Assembly (NCBI RefSeq): GCF_030704535.1
Contig: NC_081823.1
Span: 5,023,501 to 5,087,500 of the forward strand
Length of the DNA stretch: 64,000 nt
DNA from: Vitis vinifera
Lineage: Eukaryota; Streptophyta; Magnoliopsida; Vitales; Vitaceae
Direction of reading: 5' to 3'
In this document: positions 43,901 to 55,718 of the stretch, piece by piece
Layout: every line of letters starts with the position of its first letter
Position numbering within the stretch: position 1 is the first letter of the stretch
The notes under the pieces: model-generated
The model's database searches: none
Told to the model about the DNA's origin: nothing
What the model saw: only the letters and a program-made list of their open reading frames with translations
Position numbers and translations under genes: made by a program

Positions 43901-45493
43901 TATATCTAGATTATTAATTTGGAGTTGCTGAATCAATGTATCTCATAAGTTTTGCTTCTTAGAAGCAATTTCTAATCTCTTGAAGTAATTGATTTTGAAA
44001 GGTTTTCAAAAGTCTACAGAAACTTTGCACTTAGGCTCATTAGGAAAAAAAGGGTATTGAAGCAAAGTTGATCTCAGAAAGAAGAGGATTTTCTCTGAGA
44101 CTTGCAGAAATATATTTTTTGGCAAGATGTCAACTAGGGTTTGGGAGTTTGGAAATGAGTGTTCTAAAAAGATTGAAACACTAAGGCCTCATTTGGGATA
44201 ACTTTTGTTTATGACTTTAGCTAGAAGTTGAAGCCAACATCAAAGTCATAGTTTTTAGAAGACAATATTGTATTGTAAAAGTTTCATCGAACATGAAATT
44301 GCTTTTTGCATAAGGATTCATGATTTTCAAAGCGCAATATTGGTATTGTAAATTTTTTATTAAATATGAGATTAATTTTTGTACAAATTAAATAGAGCTT
44401 TTAGGAGAAGCAACATTTTCTTGGTTTAGATATTAAGTATTTTTTGTTTTAAGTCAAGATTTTTTATGAAAATTACTTAGACAGGTGGAAAAATTCTTAT
44501 TGAGCTAAAAAGGAGCCTTTGACTTCTCAAAAGCAATTAAATATCTCAAGTGGTGGAGTATTCCTCTTGAATTGGTCCAAGTGGAAGTTCAAACATGGCT
44601 GAAGCTGCTAGCCTGGGTTGATTGACTGGTTGCATTATAACTTATCAAAAAAAAACTGACCAGTTGCAATATTGCTGGCTTGGCCCAGTTTTTGTAAATT
44701 TTGAAGCCCCAAAAAAAGGTTTTAGATAGTTAAACCATTTCTAGGGCTGAAAATTTGAGATCTTTGGGCTCAATTTTCTTACTTAGTTTGAAATTGAAAC
44801 TTGGCAAAATTTTCGAGCAAAAGAACTTTCGAAAATTTGGCTTACACTAAAGTTGCAGAAGTTCTTGATGCAGACTTGAACTGGGTTGATGTAGATTGCT
44901 ATCCCTATTCTATAATATCTTCAAAATGGATATGGAGCTTCTTCTAGTTTAAGCAAAATAACAACACAATTGACTTCTTCACGAAATTGCCAATATATAA
45001 GCTACTCATCCAACTTCTAAGAAACCAAATGAATGAAGAAATTTTTTGGGTTTCTAAACATTTTCCCATGGAAGTAGGAGTAGAAATAACAATCTGCAGT
45101 TAGGAATTTTGAGCTGCCAATCCTCTGAATGTGAGGGAAAATAAAGGGACTGTGTCCACGTGAAATATTCATCCTGGTGTCTGGGAATCTGTTTTAGAAA
45201 GGTAGAACTTAGTAAATAATTTTCTTTATTACATGTTATCCTAGAATGTCTTCATGTAGCCTATTTATTTATTTATTTTCCTAAACTTTTCTGCTCTTAA
45301 ACTACAGTTACTTTGTTGTTCTCATTTGGGTTTCCCTTTTTTGGTTCCACAATTTTCTGTTTTGCCCCATTGGTGACATAACTTCGTCCAATTTTGAGTT
45401 TCATGCATGAGTTTTCTTGTTTCTAAGTGCATTTAGCCCCATTTAATGTTATAACCTCTTTTATATGTTATTTTGCAAGCTAATCTAGAGAGA

Positions 45494-45562
<69 letters not shown>

Positions 45563-46461
45563 TATATTATATTTATTTATTTATTTTAAAGAGCTTGGAA
45601 GTTGGCTCCTTTATGCCTTTTTTGGGTGCTGTGGAAAGAAGAAATAGGATAGCGTTTTCAGTATATAGGTTGAAGTATTCTTTTGTGTGTAGTTTATGGT
45701 CTTGGACAAAGTTTTATATAGATGCTGACCCTTTATCATTAATCAACTTTTTTGATTGGTTGGGCTCTAGGTGAGGGTGGGTGAGGTTTTTGTTGTCCCT
45801 CTTGTTTTGCTCTTTTTAGCCTTTTGGCACTTGCTGTATACTTCCTGTATGCCTTGGGTTGCCCTCCGGGCTTCTTTTTTCTAATTAATATATTCTCTTT
45901 TGTGTTTACCCATAAAAAAAAAAAATTCATCTTTTTTTCTTTTTGTCTTGTTTTTTTATTTTCCCTTTTTTCTTTTTTCCAAATGGAGATATAGACTTAT
46001 ACCCACTTAAAAGAAATTCCAACTAATAGTATTGAATTGTATTATTGATATATTCTCTTCCATACTCTTTATTATTTCTCTAGGGTTTTTTTTATCACCA
46101 TAGTTCTTTAGGATTGCTCTTTTTTCTGTTTTTTTTTTTTTTTGGTGGGCAGATGAAAATTCATTAAAACCATCATTCAAAATGCAGGGGTGCTCCCCAA
46201 GTATCCAGATGGGCCCAATAGGCTAGAGAGGAAAGGATCATTGTTCACAATTCAATGAATTCATAGCATGCTCACTTGCTGGATGCTAAAATTTCTTTCT
46301 GCATAGGACCACCCTCCCTCTTTTGGTATTGTGAATGATGACTACTCTCCCTTTTTTGTGTTATGCAGTTTCTGGATGGTTGGGTGATATTTGCAGAGTA
46401 TGCAAGACCTAGACCACCTCCATCTCCTCAAAACAATGGGGCTCCACCATATGGTCGTTGA
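37996..46461 (+). CDS. ORRM2: mitochondrial organelle RRM protein 2-like RNA editing factor
   Basis: ORRM proteins assist C-to-U RNA editing in organelles; ORRM2 acts in mitochondria. Four small exons, 37996-38134, 43059-43127, 43209-43315 and 46369-46461, give 135 aa over 8.5 kb. The N-terminus (MAMRAAAAAPRSLRRLFSTS) is a typical mitochondrial presequence. A Pro/Ala/Thr linker follows, then AEPSTNLFVSGLSKRTTSEG. One RRM covers about residues 41-117: RNP2 is LFVSGL (43-48) and RNP1 is KGFGFVRY (82-89). The last exon gives FLDGWVIFAEYARPRPPPS and a short Pro/Gly/Asn tail. All splice sites are GT-AG. Introns 1 (4.9 kb) and 3 (3.05 kb) are unusually long and hold repeats. Small glycine-rich RNA-binding proteins are the alternative, but the SGLSKRTTSEGL and DRVSGYSKGFGFVRY blocks fit ORRM2 best. 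Confidence 0.95.
38135..43058. other. ORRM2 intron 1, 4.9 kb, repeat-rich
   Basis: Contents include a 39110-39250 block resembling a dispersed plant repeat ('attgggaattgaacctc'). At 39700-39945 there is a block ending in a 25-base A-run, possibly a retroposed tail. At 41040-41720 an element-like block is rich in GGCG/GCCT words at its right side ('gcgattgcctaggcg'), possibly a non-autonomous DNA element. At 42596-42920 there is a 163-bp tandem duplication. No coding sequence was found. Confidence 0.4.
42596..42920 (+). repeat. tandem duplication, about 2 x 163 bp, in ORRM2 intron 1
   Basis: Copies start at 42596 and 42759, both with 'ttgtattg'. They share the long block running from 'acaaagggattttaggacc' to 'gttcccctgcttc' without visible change. 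The second copy is slightly shorter at its right end. The duplication ends about 140 bases before exon 2 and leaves the splice site alone. Confidence 0.88.
45496..45558. repeat. (TA)n microsatellite
   Basis: About 30 uninterrupted TA units followed by TTATA and TTTA variants, within ORRM2 intron 3. Likely to be length-polymorphic. Confidence 0.95.
45590..45925 (+). mobile_element. LINE-like 3' end with poly-A tail
   Basis: The block contains 'ttggcacttgctgtatact' and 'tcctgtatgccttgggttgc', a word order I associate with the 3' ends of plant L1-type LINEs, and ends in an A-run at 45913-45925. Only the tail is present, which is usual for 5'-truncated insertions. The left limit is approximate and no target duplication was identified. 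Confidence 0.5.
46127..46230 (-). mobile_element. second LINE-like tail, opposite orientation
   Basis: Begins with a T-run (46129-46143), then 'aaattcattaaaacc' and 'ggggtgctccccaagtatcc', which look like the reverse complement of the same kind of LINE 3' end. It is short and decayed, and lies about 140 bases before the ORRM2 exon 4 acceptor. Confidence 0.4.
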
Positions 46462-49228
46462 TGACTCCCATATTCAACGGATCAAGCTTGTCATCTTCAA
46501 ACCAATTTTGTCTGGGAACAGCTTCTATCAATTATAGTTCCCTATAATTATAGTTTTTATGAACTACAGTTATCCATTGATTCCTCTCATGTGAGGTTGT
46601 TTGGTCAGCCATTCCCTGGAACTTCATTTTGTGGTGTAGATTTGCCTTATATGAGAACTGAGCACAGACTAAACTGAAAAGTATATGGATTTCAAATTGG
46701 TGCATGTTGGAACAATAATGTGGAACTATTTTTATTTTCTATTCATTTGCATTTCAGAAACTCAGTTTATAATAATATGCCTGAAGGGTAATTATTTGAA
46801 CTGTACATTTGGGATTTGTTTGCTTAGGGTTTACTTACATTGTCTTAATAATACATCTAGGAAATGGAGATCACAATTGATTTGGATAGCTGCCATCCCT
46901 CTGGTAGTTGAATGTTATGGTTTATTTGTGATTAGGAGGTAAGTTAATTTTTGGGCCAGGTTTAATATAAAATTATTCATTATGGTTTTATGAGCTTCCA
47001 TGACAATGGGTTATTGGCAATTAATGCCCAAATCCTCCAAATCAACTCCTTGAGATTGTCTTTGGATCCTTTGAAAATTGACCTGCTTTATTGTATAGTC
47101 CATAGCATTTGCAGGTGAAATTTACTTTATGGGTTAGGTTTTCCATATTTAAATGTTGCAGTGGACTTTAATGCTCTTGGTTGATGGGGGAAAAGGACAA
47201 ATCAAGAAAAGGATGTTTGTTAACCATCCATGACTTTCTGACAATAGGATCTGCACTTTGGCTAACTTAACTAATCTTAGGGGCCAAGCCCTCATAACTA
47301 CCTCCACTACATGGAACATTTATTTGAAGCTATGATTATTATAGGAGCATCTGACCATTTTTATTATGTAAGAGATTAGCTTCAAGCCTTCAAGTTAAAG
47401 GTGGATGGATCTCTATACAAATGAAAAATAGTGGGCAAAGTTGCTTATTATTATACTCACACTAGTCTTTTGTTTTTTTTTTTTTTTTGGGGGGGTGGGG
47501 GGTGAGGGAATGCAACCTTTGATCACTCAAAAACAAATTTGTCATCAAGTTTGGGAGGGATGGTGGACCTTCTACCCCAAACTTCTCTTCTAAGTCTACT
47601 AACTAAATGGGCAAAATTCGAAGATTCTAAAGATTTTGAAAAATGCTAAGATATCGTATTAATATTTATTGAAGTCCATATTTGAACCATTGAATATATA
47701 TGATTCACATCTTTCGTATCCCATTTGAGGAGTTTAATGGCAAAGTAGTGTTTTTGAAGAAAAAAATAATGGAAATAGAACATTTAATTTTTTTTTTGTC
47801 AATCTAGTCTTTCTCATCATATACCCATTTAGGTGAATTTTTTTTTTTTTTAGTATATAAAACTATAATTGGTGATTATGGTTGGAAACTATCTTTTAAA
47901 ATTTAAAATTAAAATCACAGTTATTAATTATGGTTTTAAAAAATAATAAAGTTAAATTTGATGTTGGTAGGACACACTATTTTGACAAATATTTTCAACA
48001 TCATATTAGATTGATAATTTATTTATTTATTTATTATTATTTTTTTAAGAAAAAACTATTTAATCGAAAACTCCCATTTGAGGCTATGAAAAATACAATT
48101 TGATTCAATCAAAATAAATTTGGTTTCAAGAAAGTATTAAAAAAATAAATATTGAAATAATATATATATATATATATATTTGTTTTATTATAAATTTTTT
48201 AAATTAAATATAATTAAATTAGTTAGAATTGACATATGCTCCAAATATTTTGATTTAATTTTTTTTTTTAAATTATGTCTTACTCTTCATTGAAAACTTA
48301 AGGTTATCGTGTGATCAATTGAAATGACATAGGAAAATATAAAAAGGTTAAAGAAAAACAAATTAGAGTAATATAAGACATTGTGTGGACCTTAAGTCTT
48401 TAATTTGAGATCAAATAATTTTAAAACTAGTTTAAAGAACTCTTCAAGTGATCAAGCACTCATAGCAGAATTTTGGAACAAGATTTATAGAAAAAGCATC
48501 AAAAATAGGAAAACAAAAGAGAAAAGGGAAACAAAAAATAACCTTCTCCCCTTACAACGAGTCGAGCCATTCCATAAATTAAGATTGCCTTCACTGACAA
48601 AGACACAAATATTTTGACTGAAATCCAATGCATGGAGACATAGGACAAACCACACATGTCCTACTCTCCTACGTAGCTATCTCTACTTCTTCCACCTCTC
48701 TTTCCTACTATATACCATTCACATACTATGATTTGACTCATCGAATCGTGTCTTTCCTATAGACATAAAGCGACTCGATTAAGATGAATACAAAGCCTGC
48801 GTACCAATTCAAACATCTATGCATTTATCATTGTCATAGTATACAAGTGGCATAAAATCAACCATTGTGACAGCACATTATTTTCAAATCTTTGCTTGGG
48901 GACAAATTGCATTTGCCTTGGCGTTGAAGCAATATGTAACGAATTCATGGCTAGAAAGTATTAGCAATGGGAGATATTTCGGGACTTAATTCTACGTCGC
49001 TGTATAAGAAAGGTATCGCTAGTTATGGCAATATGGGATTTGTTGGAAGGATTATAAATCAAGATGATGACAGTATGGCGTTTTCTTTTCTCAGCAGTGA
49101 TGGCATTCACTAGAGAAAAATTGCTTGTGTCAAAAGAAATGGAAAGAAAATATTTTTTAGGTAAACAAATAAAAACCCAAGTTAAGGAGGAGCGGGATTA
49201 TGTATGAAGGAGTTGAGAGCATGGTATT
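46462..49228. other. ORRM2 3' flank and AT-rich intergenic DNA
   Basis: The first few hundred bases should be the ORRM2 3' UTR; the 85-codon frame at 46685 in it is not supported. Further on is AT-rich sequence with a T-run followed by a G-run near 47470-47500 ('tttgggggggtgggg') and a (TA)n at about 48161-48178. No gene was seen. Confidence 0.4.
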
Positions 49229-50214
49229 GAGAATAACAATGGGGTGGGTTTGGGACGGGTTGTCCCCCTCCCAGTCCTGTCCAATTTATTTAAAACAGTT
49301 CTCATCCCTTTTTTATTAAAAAAATTAAATAAGGCGGTTCTCATCCTTTTGTATAACTTTTTTTATGAAAATTTTCAAAATTTTTAATTACATTCAAATA
49401 AATATATTTTATAAATAATTAAAATATATGAAAAATGATTATTATTATTATATATTAAAAACAAGAAAATATAAATTAAAGTAAATTAATTTTATATATA
49501 ATTGGGATAGGGTAGGATATGGTAGAATAAGACAATACCCAAATCCATCAGAACTTTAAAAAAACTCTCAAATCCATATTTAACACATTTATTTAAATTT
49601 CAAATCGGTCTCATAAGGGGCAAGACGAGATGGGTACAAAAAAATCCACATTATTACCATCCCTATCATGTAAGCTTCTAATTGCTATAAATATTTGTGG
49701 TTGAGGTGTGTTTGCATTTTCTCGTATCAATTGAAATGTAGCCATTAAATAGGGTACATTTATTCAAAACAATTCTCATATATTTTTCATTAAACAATTA
49801 AATAGGGTAGTTCTCATCCTCGACCTGCTTAATTTTTTTTTGAAATTTTTTTTTAAAAAACTTTAATTATATTAAAATAAATATATTTTATAAACAATTA
49901 AAATATATGAAAAAATATTATTATTATTATATATCAAAAATAAGAAAATATGAATTAAAATAAATTAATTTTATATATAACTGGGATAGGGTAGGATAAG
50001 ATAATACCTAAATCCACTGGAACTTTAAAAATACTCTCAAATCCATATCTAACACATTTATTTAAATTTCAAACGGGTCTCATTAGGGACAAGACGAGAG
50101 GTACAAAAAAATCCACATTATTACCATCCCTACCATGTAATCTTCTGATTGCTATAAATATTTGTGGTGGAGGTGTGTTAGCATTTTCTCATATATTGAA
50201 AATATAGCCAGACA
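49229..50214. mobile_element. AT-rich miniature element with internal tandem duplication (family copies 3 and 4)
   Basis: The left edge 'aacaatggggtgggtttgg' and the right-side 'ccacattattaccatccct' resemble decayed hAT-type termini. Two direct copies, about 49287-49747 and 49759-50214, share 'aattaattttatatataa', 'tgggatagggtagga', 'atttaaatttcaaa', 'ttattaccatccct' and 'attgctataaatatttgtgg'. The core is related, in inverted orientation, to the copies at 31.1 and 32.6 kb. No transposase. Confidence 0.5.
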
Positions 50215-53200
50215 TAAGATACGTACATTTTTTTCTACATTGTAATTTGACCTATGGAGATACGTACAAGCAATATCTTCTTTGACTATTCTTTATTCAA
50301 AACGGACCTTTCATCCCGGTCATTTAGTCCTCTCAAAAAATGGGGAAGAATCGCCAATGAATCAAAATGGATTTGAGGTTGAGATTCATGCACTAAAAAA
50401 AGAAAAATCCAATTGTCATTTGAATATTATAGTAATTGGAGCCTTAGGTGGATGCAATTTATGTACAATTTTTTACTAATAAATTAAAGTAACTTTTGAC
50501 AGTACTTCCAATTGCGTTACTTTATTTACCTTAATCTTGGAGGAAAAAGAAAAGTAACCCATATAAAATGGGCCAATATTGTAATGGGATTTGCCACGTC
50601 ATATTTTTGGACTTTGTGAGTGAGTGGATTTTCAACTTGAGGAGTTGAAAGTCCAAGTACATTTAATTTGTGAAATTAAAGGTTGATAAAATCAATCTCT
50701 ACATCAAGAGATTGGCTAGGTGGGAATCAACATTTGTACGTTTATGATACTCCTAGATATGCATGCATGTGGAATATTTGTGCTCTGAAATGCCCATCAA
50801 ACTTTCTATGTGGAAAGATTTTTTTTGTGATTTGGGGCCGAGTTGTATAGGGATTTTTGGGGAAAAAAAAAAATTAATTTTTTAAAAATTAATTCTAGAT
50901 TTATGACAACTTCAAAATTAAACTGAAATTGTCTTTTTACAAAACAAATTTTAATTGATTTTTTTTGAAAGTATGATAATTTTGGAAATAGTTTCAAAAG
51001 TGTCGCATTTTAATAATTATTTTTTAAAATTACTATATTTTTCCATAATCCCTTGGCACGTATTGATATGGTAAATGACATTGGTATTGTCATGGTATTA
51101 TATAAATTAATTCCATTTCATTCATTAATATATTCGATTTTTTTATTAGAAAAACATACTCAAAAAAAATAAAATATCTCACTTGTATTAGGATTTTTAT
51201 ATTAATGAATACTTTATTTTTATTTTCATTCTAAAAACAACCCAAACATATTAATGACTAATAATATAATTGATTCCTCATTTTCATTCTTCATTCCAAC
51301 ATAAAATCATCACCTTAGCATTTATTTCCAAATGTAATCTTGAAGATATTAAAAATGTTTTTTTTTTAATAATTAGAAGCATTTTTCTTATAAAATTTGA
51401 AGGCTTGACCACAATTTTGAAGATTACTTTCAAAATACAGAGAGTTGACAAATTCTACTTTGGACAAAAAAAGAAAAATGTCCAAAGTATCCCCTCGATT
51501 CAATCGTCAAATTCTCAAGATTCAATGTATACTAATCACTTCCATTGTGGCAATTAAAAAAAAAAAAAAAAACAATGTAGTCACATTCTTAGGTTTTATC
51601 AAATCAGTAGCACCCCTCATGACACTTCACCAAACAATTATTAAATATTTAATAATATATATTCAGTATCATATAATTATGAAACTTGTTTTTAACATTT
51701 CATTAGTTTGAAAATTCCAAATAATTTTGGATATAAATATTACCCAGTCAATCGAGTAACCATAATGAGATGACAATTGAACATCTGTGTAGAATTCGTG
51801 AACTCGAATAGTCATGTTTGTGAGAACTCGGGTCATACAAGGCTTGAAAAATATTCTCAAGTTACATATAATTGAGAACTTTACCAATGAGGAAATGACA
51901 CGTAAGCAACCCTAAAAATGTATATTCGACAATTGATGTCTAGCTACTCACACCCACCACTCTCTATCAACTCTTAATGAATGATTTGAGATTTATGCGA
52001 GACGAAGTTAATGAATTTTTAATAATATTTACTTTGTAACAAATGCATTTTTCATGAAATTTAATACGAGTAAGGTTAAGAGAAAAATAAATGTCTTTTC
52101 TCCTTCATCATACGAGAGAGACAAAAATAGATAAATATGTCTATCATGATCGATATTTTTAACCCATTCATTTGTACATTTGTGACAACGGAGATAACTT
52201 ATTTATGGATAACTATATAATTTCTCCCATGAAAGCTAAATTATTAGTAATATAATACTTCTTAACTAGAGAGTTCGTTAGCTAGTGAACAAGCTTGGGT
52301 CAATGTTTTAGTGTCAAAAGTTGTCTCCATTCAAAAGCAATGTTTTTGCTTTACCTTATGTTTTATTTTATTTTATTTATTTTTTATTTTTTTATTTTGT
52401 TAATGTAAAATTCTAAGGGCTTTACTATATATATATTTTTTAAAATAAAAACAGAAAGTATATAATCAATTATATAGCTAATTAAACATATTAGAAATCA
52501 AACTTTATAATCTTAAAGTCTGAAACAACATGATGTTAACATAATCGTAGTTTTATGTAATAAAACAAATTGATTTTAGTATTAATTAAAATTTTATGTC
52601 AGGTTTATAATAGCTTAACCTATTATGGAATGAAAAGGTTGAGATCCAGTTGTGTCCAAACTTATCATATTTTGGCCCTACTTATCATTGAGCACATCCT
52701 AAATTAGGATTTATTCATCCTTATCTAATATTTGAGACACTTTGATCTAATCAAAATCAAATATCTTATTTGAGTGACTTAGACAATCATTTTAATATTA
52801 GCATCTACTTTTTGATGATTCATATAATTTTTTTAAGATACTTTTTTTTACTTGCCATGTCATAACACTAATTGACAATTAGATTATTCCACATAAGTGT
52901 TTTTGTTTATTTTTATTATTATTATTTGAGATTTTTTTCTTCAAAAACAAACCCGAAAAAGTTAAAGAAATTTTTTTTACATAGTAATGAATTAAAACCT
53001 GCTTTCCCCTGAATAATCCGTATCGATAATAATAACAAATCTTAAAAATAGCGTGGGTTGATAAAAATTATTAACCGACCGTTAAAATTAGAAATTCTAA
53101 CAAAATGGTTAAGCTTTTGAGATAAAAAGGAAGAAAAGTTTAAGGCATTCTCCAACACATGAGGAGCTGCGAATAGTAGATAATTCTCTGGAGCCGTCGG

Positions 53201-53300
53201 GCCCACCTCCACGTCAGCTCGTCCGAACGACGACCCAACTTGGTGATAAAGACAAATTTTATTAAATTTTCCTTTTGTATGGCACAAAATAATGAAAATC
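50215..53300. other. AT-rich intergenic DNA, no gene recognised
   Basis: Long AT-rich sequence with T-rich low-complexity patches (for example 52360-52400). Open frames are short and unlike any known family. The last 250 bases become GC-richer and are the likely promoter of the next gene. Confidence 0.4.
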
Positions 53301-53304
53301 TCTT

Positions 53305-53310
53305 TATAAA
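53305..53310 (+). promoter_or_regulatory. TATA box of the 53474 gene
   Basis: A TATAAA in a local AT context (ctttataaaacg) sits 169 bases before the start codon. This implies a 5' leader of roughly 135-140 bases. Confidence 0.5.
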
Positions 53311-53473
53311 ACGAGCGTGAGTGGCGGAGAGAAGAAATCTCACTTCACCGGAAGAAGACGCCGTTCCACCCGGAATGAGAAAGCTTCAAGTTTCTCGTTG
53401 TTGGCACATACCGTGATTCCACTTTCGCAAGCCTTTTGCTGTAATTTCAACCGTTGGCAGCCTCTCCGGCGAG

Positions 53474-53932
53474 ATGAAGTTCATCTTCGAGTTCGTGTCG
53501 TGCTGCGGGATGCCACCTCGTCCCGCGGTGCCGGAGGAGGTGCCGCTCCCCGAGGAATCGCGGACGGTGGAACTCCGGAGGCGCTACCGGAAGGAGAGAG
53601 TAGGGTCATCGCGGTCGTCGTCGTCGTCGGTGGAGTGGCATCCGTCTCTGTGCTCGATCTCCGAGGACAACCTCGTCCTGGAGAAGGAAGAAAGGCCGGC
53701 GGAGTCGGAGAGGACGCCGAAGAGGAAGGCTGCATCCAGTACCAAGATTCATGTTCGGAGCTACAACGAAGATTACAGGTAAGCAAATCCATGTGTTCCA
53801 GTCCCCGATCTCGATTATACGACGTCGTTTTGAAATCTAAAATGATTTATAAAATTAATTAATTATTTTTTCAGGCGAAGTCAAATTTCGATGACGCTGC
53901 CGACGTTCTCTCCGGCGCCGTTCATGTTCTGA
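53474..53932 (+). CDS. small uncharacterised plant protein
   Basis: Two exons, 53474-53778 and 53875-53932, joined at GT-AG across an Arg codon, give 120 aa. The N-terminus is hydrophobic with two adjacent Cys (MKFIFEFVSCCGMP). The middle is basic and Ser-rich (RRRYRKERVGSSRSSSSS), followed by VEWHPSLCSISEDN, then an acidic-to-basic stretch. The end is SYNEDYRRSQISMTLPTFSP plus APFMF. I recall small plant proteins with the same layout (WxPSLxxISED, then a terminal M-x-P-x-FSPxPFMF), so I think the family is real and conserved, but I know no function. The Cys pair could be acylated; that is speculation. GC content is clearly above the flanks and the TATA box is well placed. A longer overlapping frame (53317-53862) lacks these features. 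Confidence 0.83.
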
Positions 53933-55718
53933 TGAGTGGTGTTCATCACCCAAAACCTGTAAATAGGATTACGGACGAATGTAATCAATCTGCAACAGTA
54001 AAGCGAAAATTAAAAAATATTATGTTGCAAAGCATTCAGTGCTGTTATGATCAATGGATAAAGTTTTGATAATATCTCGGACTTCCAGCTTTATTTATTT
54101 ATTTTTTCTCCATTTTTCTTTTTCTTGTGGGTAAGTGGTTACGACTTTGATCAACTGAAACCTTTTCAACGTTTGGTCATGGCGAGCCTTCAATCATTGG
54201 GGTGTCAAGACTGTTTCGTTGGGCAAAACGTATAAAAATGTTTCAAAAATAATTTCAACTATTTTCTTTTCTTTTTCTCATATTTATCATCACAAAATGG
54301 AGTGGGAAACAAATTAATTTTCTTTTCTTTTCTTTTCTTTTCTTGTCTTGCTGGCCTATTAATGTGCTGACTCCTACCCCATAGCGCTCTAAAAAAAGAT
54401 AGCTGCTTTCCTTCTCTTACCAAACCCTAGCAAAATCGTGGGCATTGTTCTGCTGGGGGAAGATACATGGGAAAATTCAAACAGATGGTAGGGACTGCAG
54501 CTCTATGCTTATAACTTTTGTGAAGGAAAAGTGGTTGAATGAATCTTTCCAAGAAGATTGCTTTTTGGAGGCGGGATGGCGATTATAGGCTAACTGTCCA
54601 CATCTCATTCCCCATCATCTCTTTGGAATTATTTCATCAACCCCTCACACACCAATTTCACACATCTCTAATAATTGTAAAGCTACCTTCTCACTCACCT
54701 ATGATCTATGAACCTTTCTTTTCCAAATCCAAATCTCACTTTTCCTGTAGGCCATTGGTAAGGAGTACAAGCCAAGAAGGGTGTCCAAAGATAAAGAAAG
54801 AAAAGGTCTTGTTCAAAGTGCACTGTTGATATGTGGTGTTACTATGGGCCGGGAAGGCACTAGTAGGTGCAAAAATTAGGTGGCATACACTGATACACCT
54901 AGTAGGTGCGGGTACAACCATAGATACTTTGTATTTAAAATTCAATCATTTACGTGGACACATCATTATTGTTGTGTATCACATGATTGTAACATTATGA
55001 TTGATCTCACGTTGAGGGCTCAAGAGACTCTCATACTTTTAGAATACATTTACAAGCTGAGGAAAAACCCAAACCCAATACACAGTGTTGGAAATTTCTT
55101 CCTCTATCTAATATGAGATTCGCATTTATACCATAAAGTTATATTTAAGGCATATTATTGATCTTGTACCTTATGACTTAGCTTTAGAGACATGTGAACA
55201 TATTTAGACGGTTTGGGATAACTTCTTATTTTTTATTTTAACAAAAAACTAAAATCCGGGTCATAATTTTTAAAGAATAATATTGGTATCATAAGAGGAA
55301 TTTCTACGTAAGTTTGATTAGAAATTCTACAAATAGTAACATTTTCTTGACTTTCATGATAAACTATTTGAACAAAATAAACCAAACATGTATGGAAGCT
55401 CTTATTGAGCTTAAAAAATAGTTACTTACTTCTCAGTCCAGTTTTAAAAATGAGTCAAATTTGGCTACCCGAGCATGGACCAAGGCAAACGATGTGTAGC
55501 TTGAGCCCAGACATATGGGCTGAGTGTGGTTCTCAACTTAGAGCCCAAAGAGAAGAATAAACTGATGGGTCAATAGCTCTCAATCCAAATTCAACCACCT
55601 CTGAGTCATTCTTTTTGTGTACGTGAAAATTAAATTCCACAAGAGCGTAAAAAAACAAAGCAAAGTCATATTAATTTATGTGCTCATTCTAATGGAGCTG
55701 ACTAAGAACCACCCTTTG
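53933..55718. other. intergenic DNA between the small protein gene and OCT4
   Basis: Contains a (TTTTC)n tract at about 54318-54345 and otherwise ordinary AT-rich sequence with no supported gene. The small open frames at 54539-55116 show no family resemblance. The OCT4 3' UTR should occupy the right end. Confidence 0.4.

Larger units (their letters stand above)
43316..46368. other. ORRM2 intron 3, 3.05 kb, with repeats
   Basis: Besides the microsatellite and the two LINE-like tails listed separately, a short retroposon-like end ('acttatcaaaaaaaaa') is seen near 44640. The rest is ordinary intron sequence. The open frame at 43682-43909 is not supported as coding. Confidence 0.4.

Noticed and set aside
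43682-43909. 75-codon frame in ORRM2 intron 3
   Set aside because: No family resemblance and no splice connection; it lies between exons of a complete gene.
53317-53862. 181-codon plus-strand frame overlapping the small protein gene
   Set aside because: It begins at the likely transcription start and runs through the GC-rich exon in another frame into the intron. The shorter frame at 53474 has family-like ends and a clean splice.
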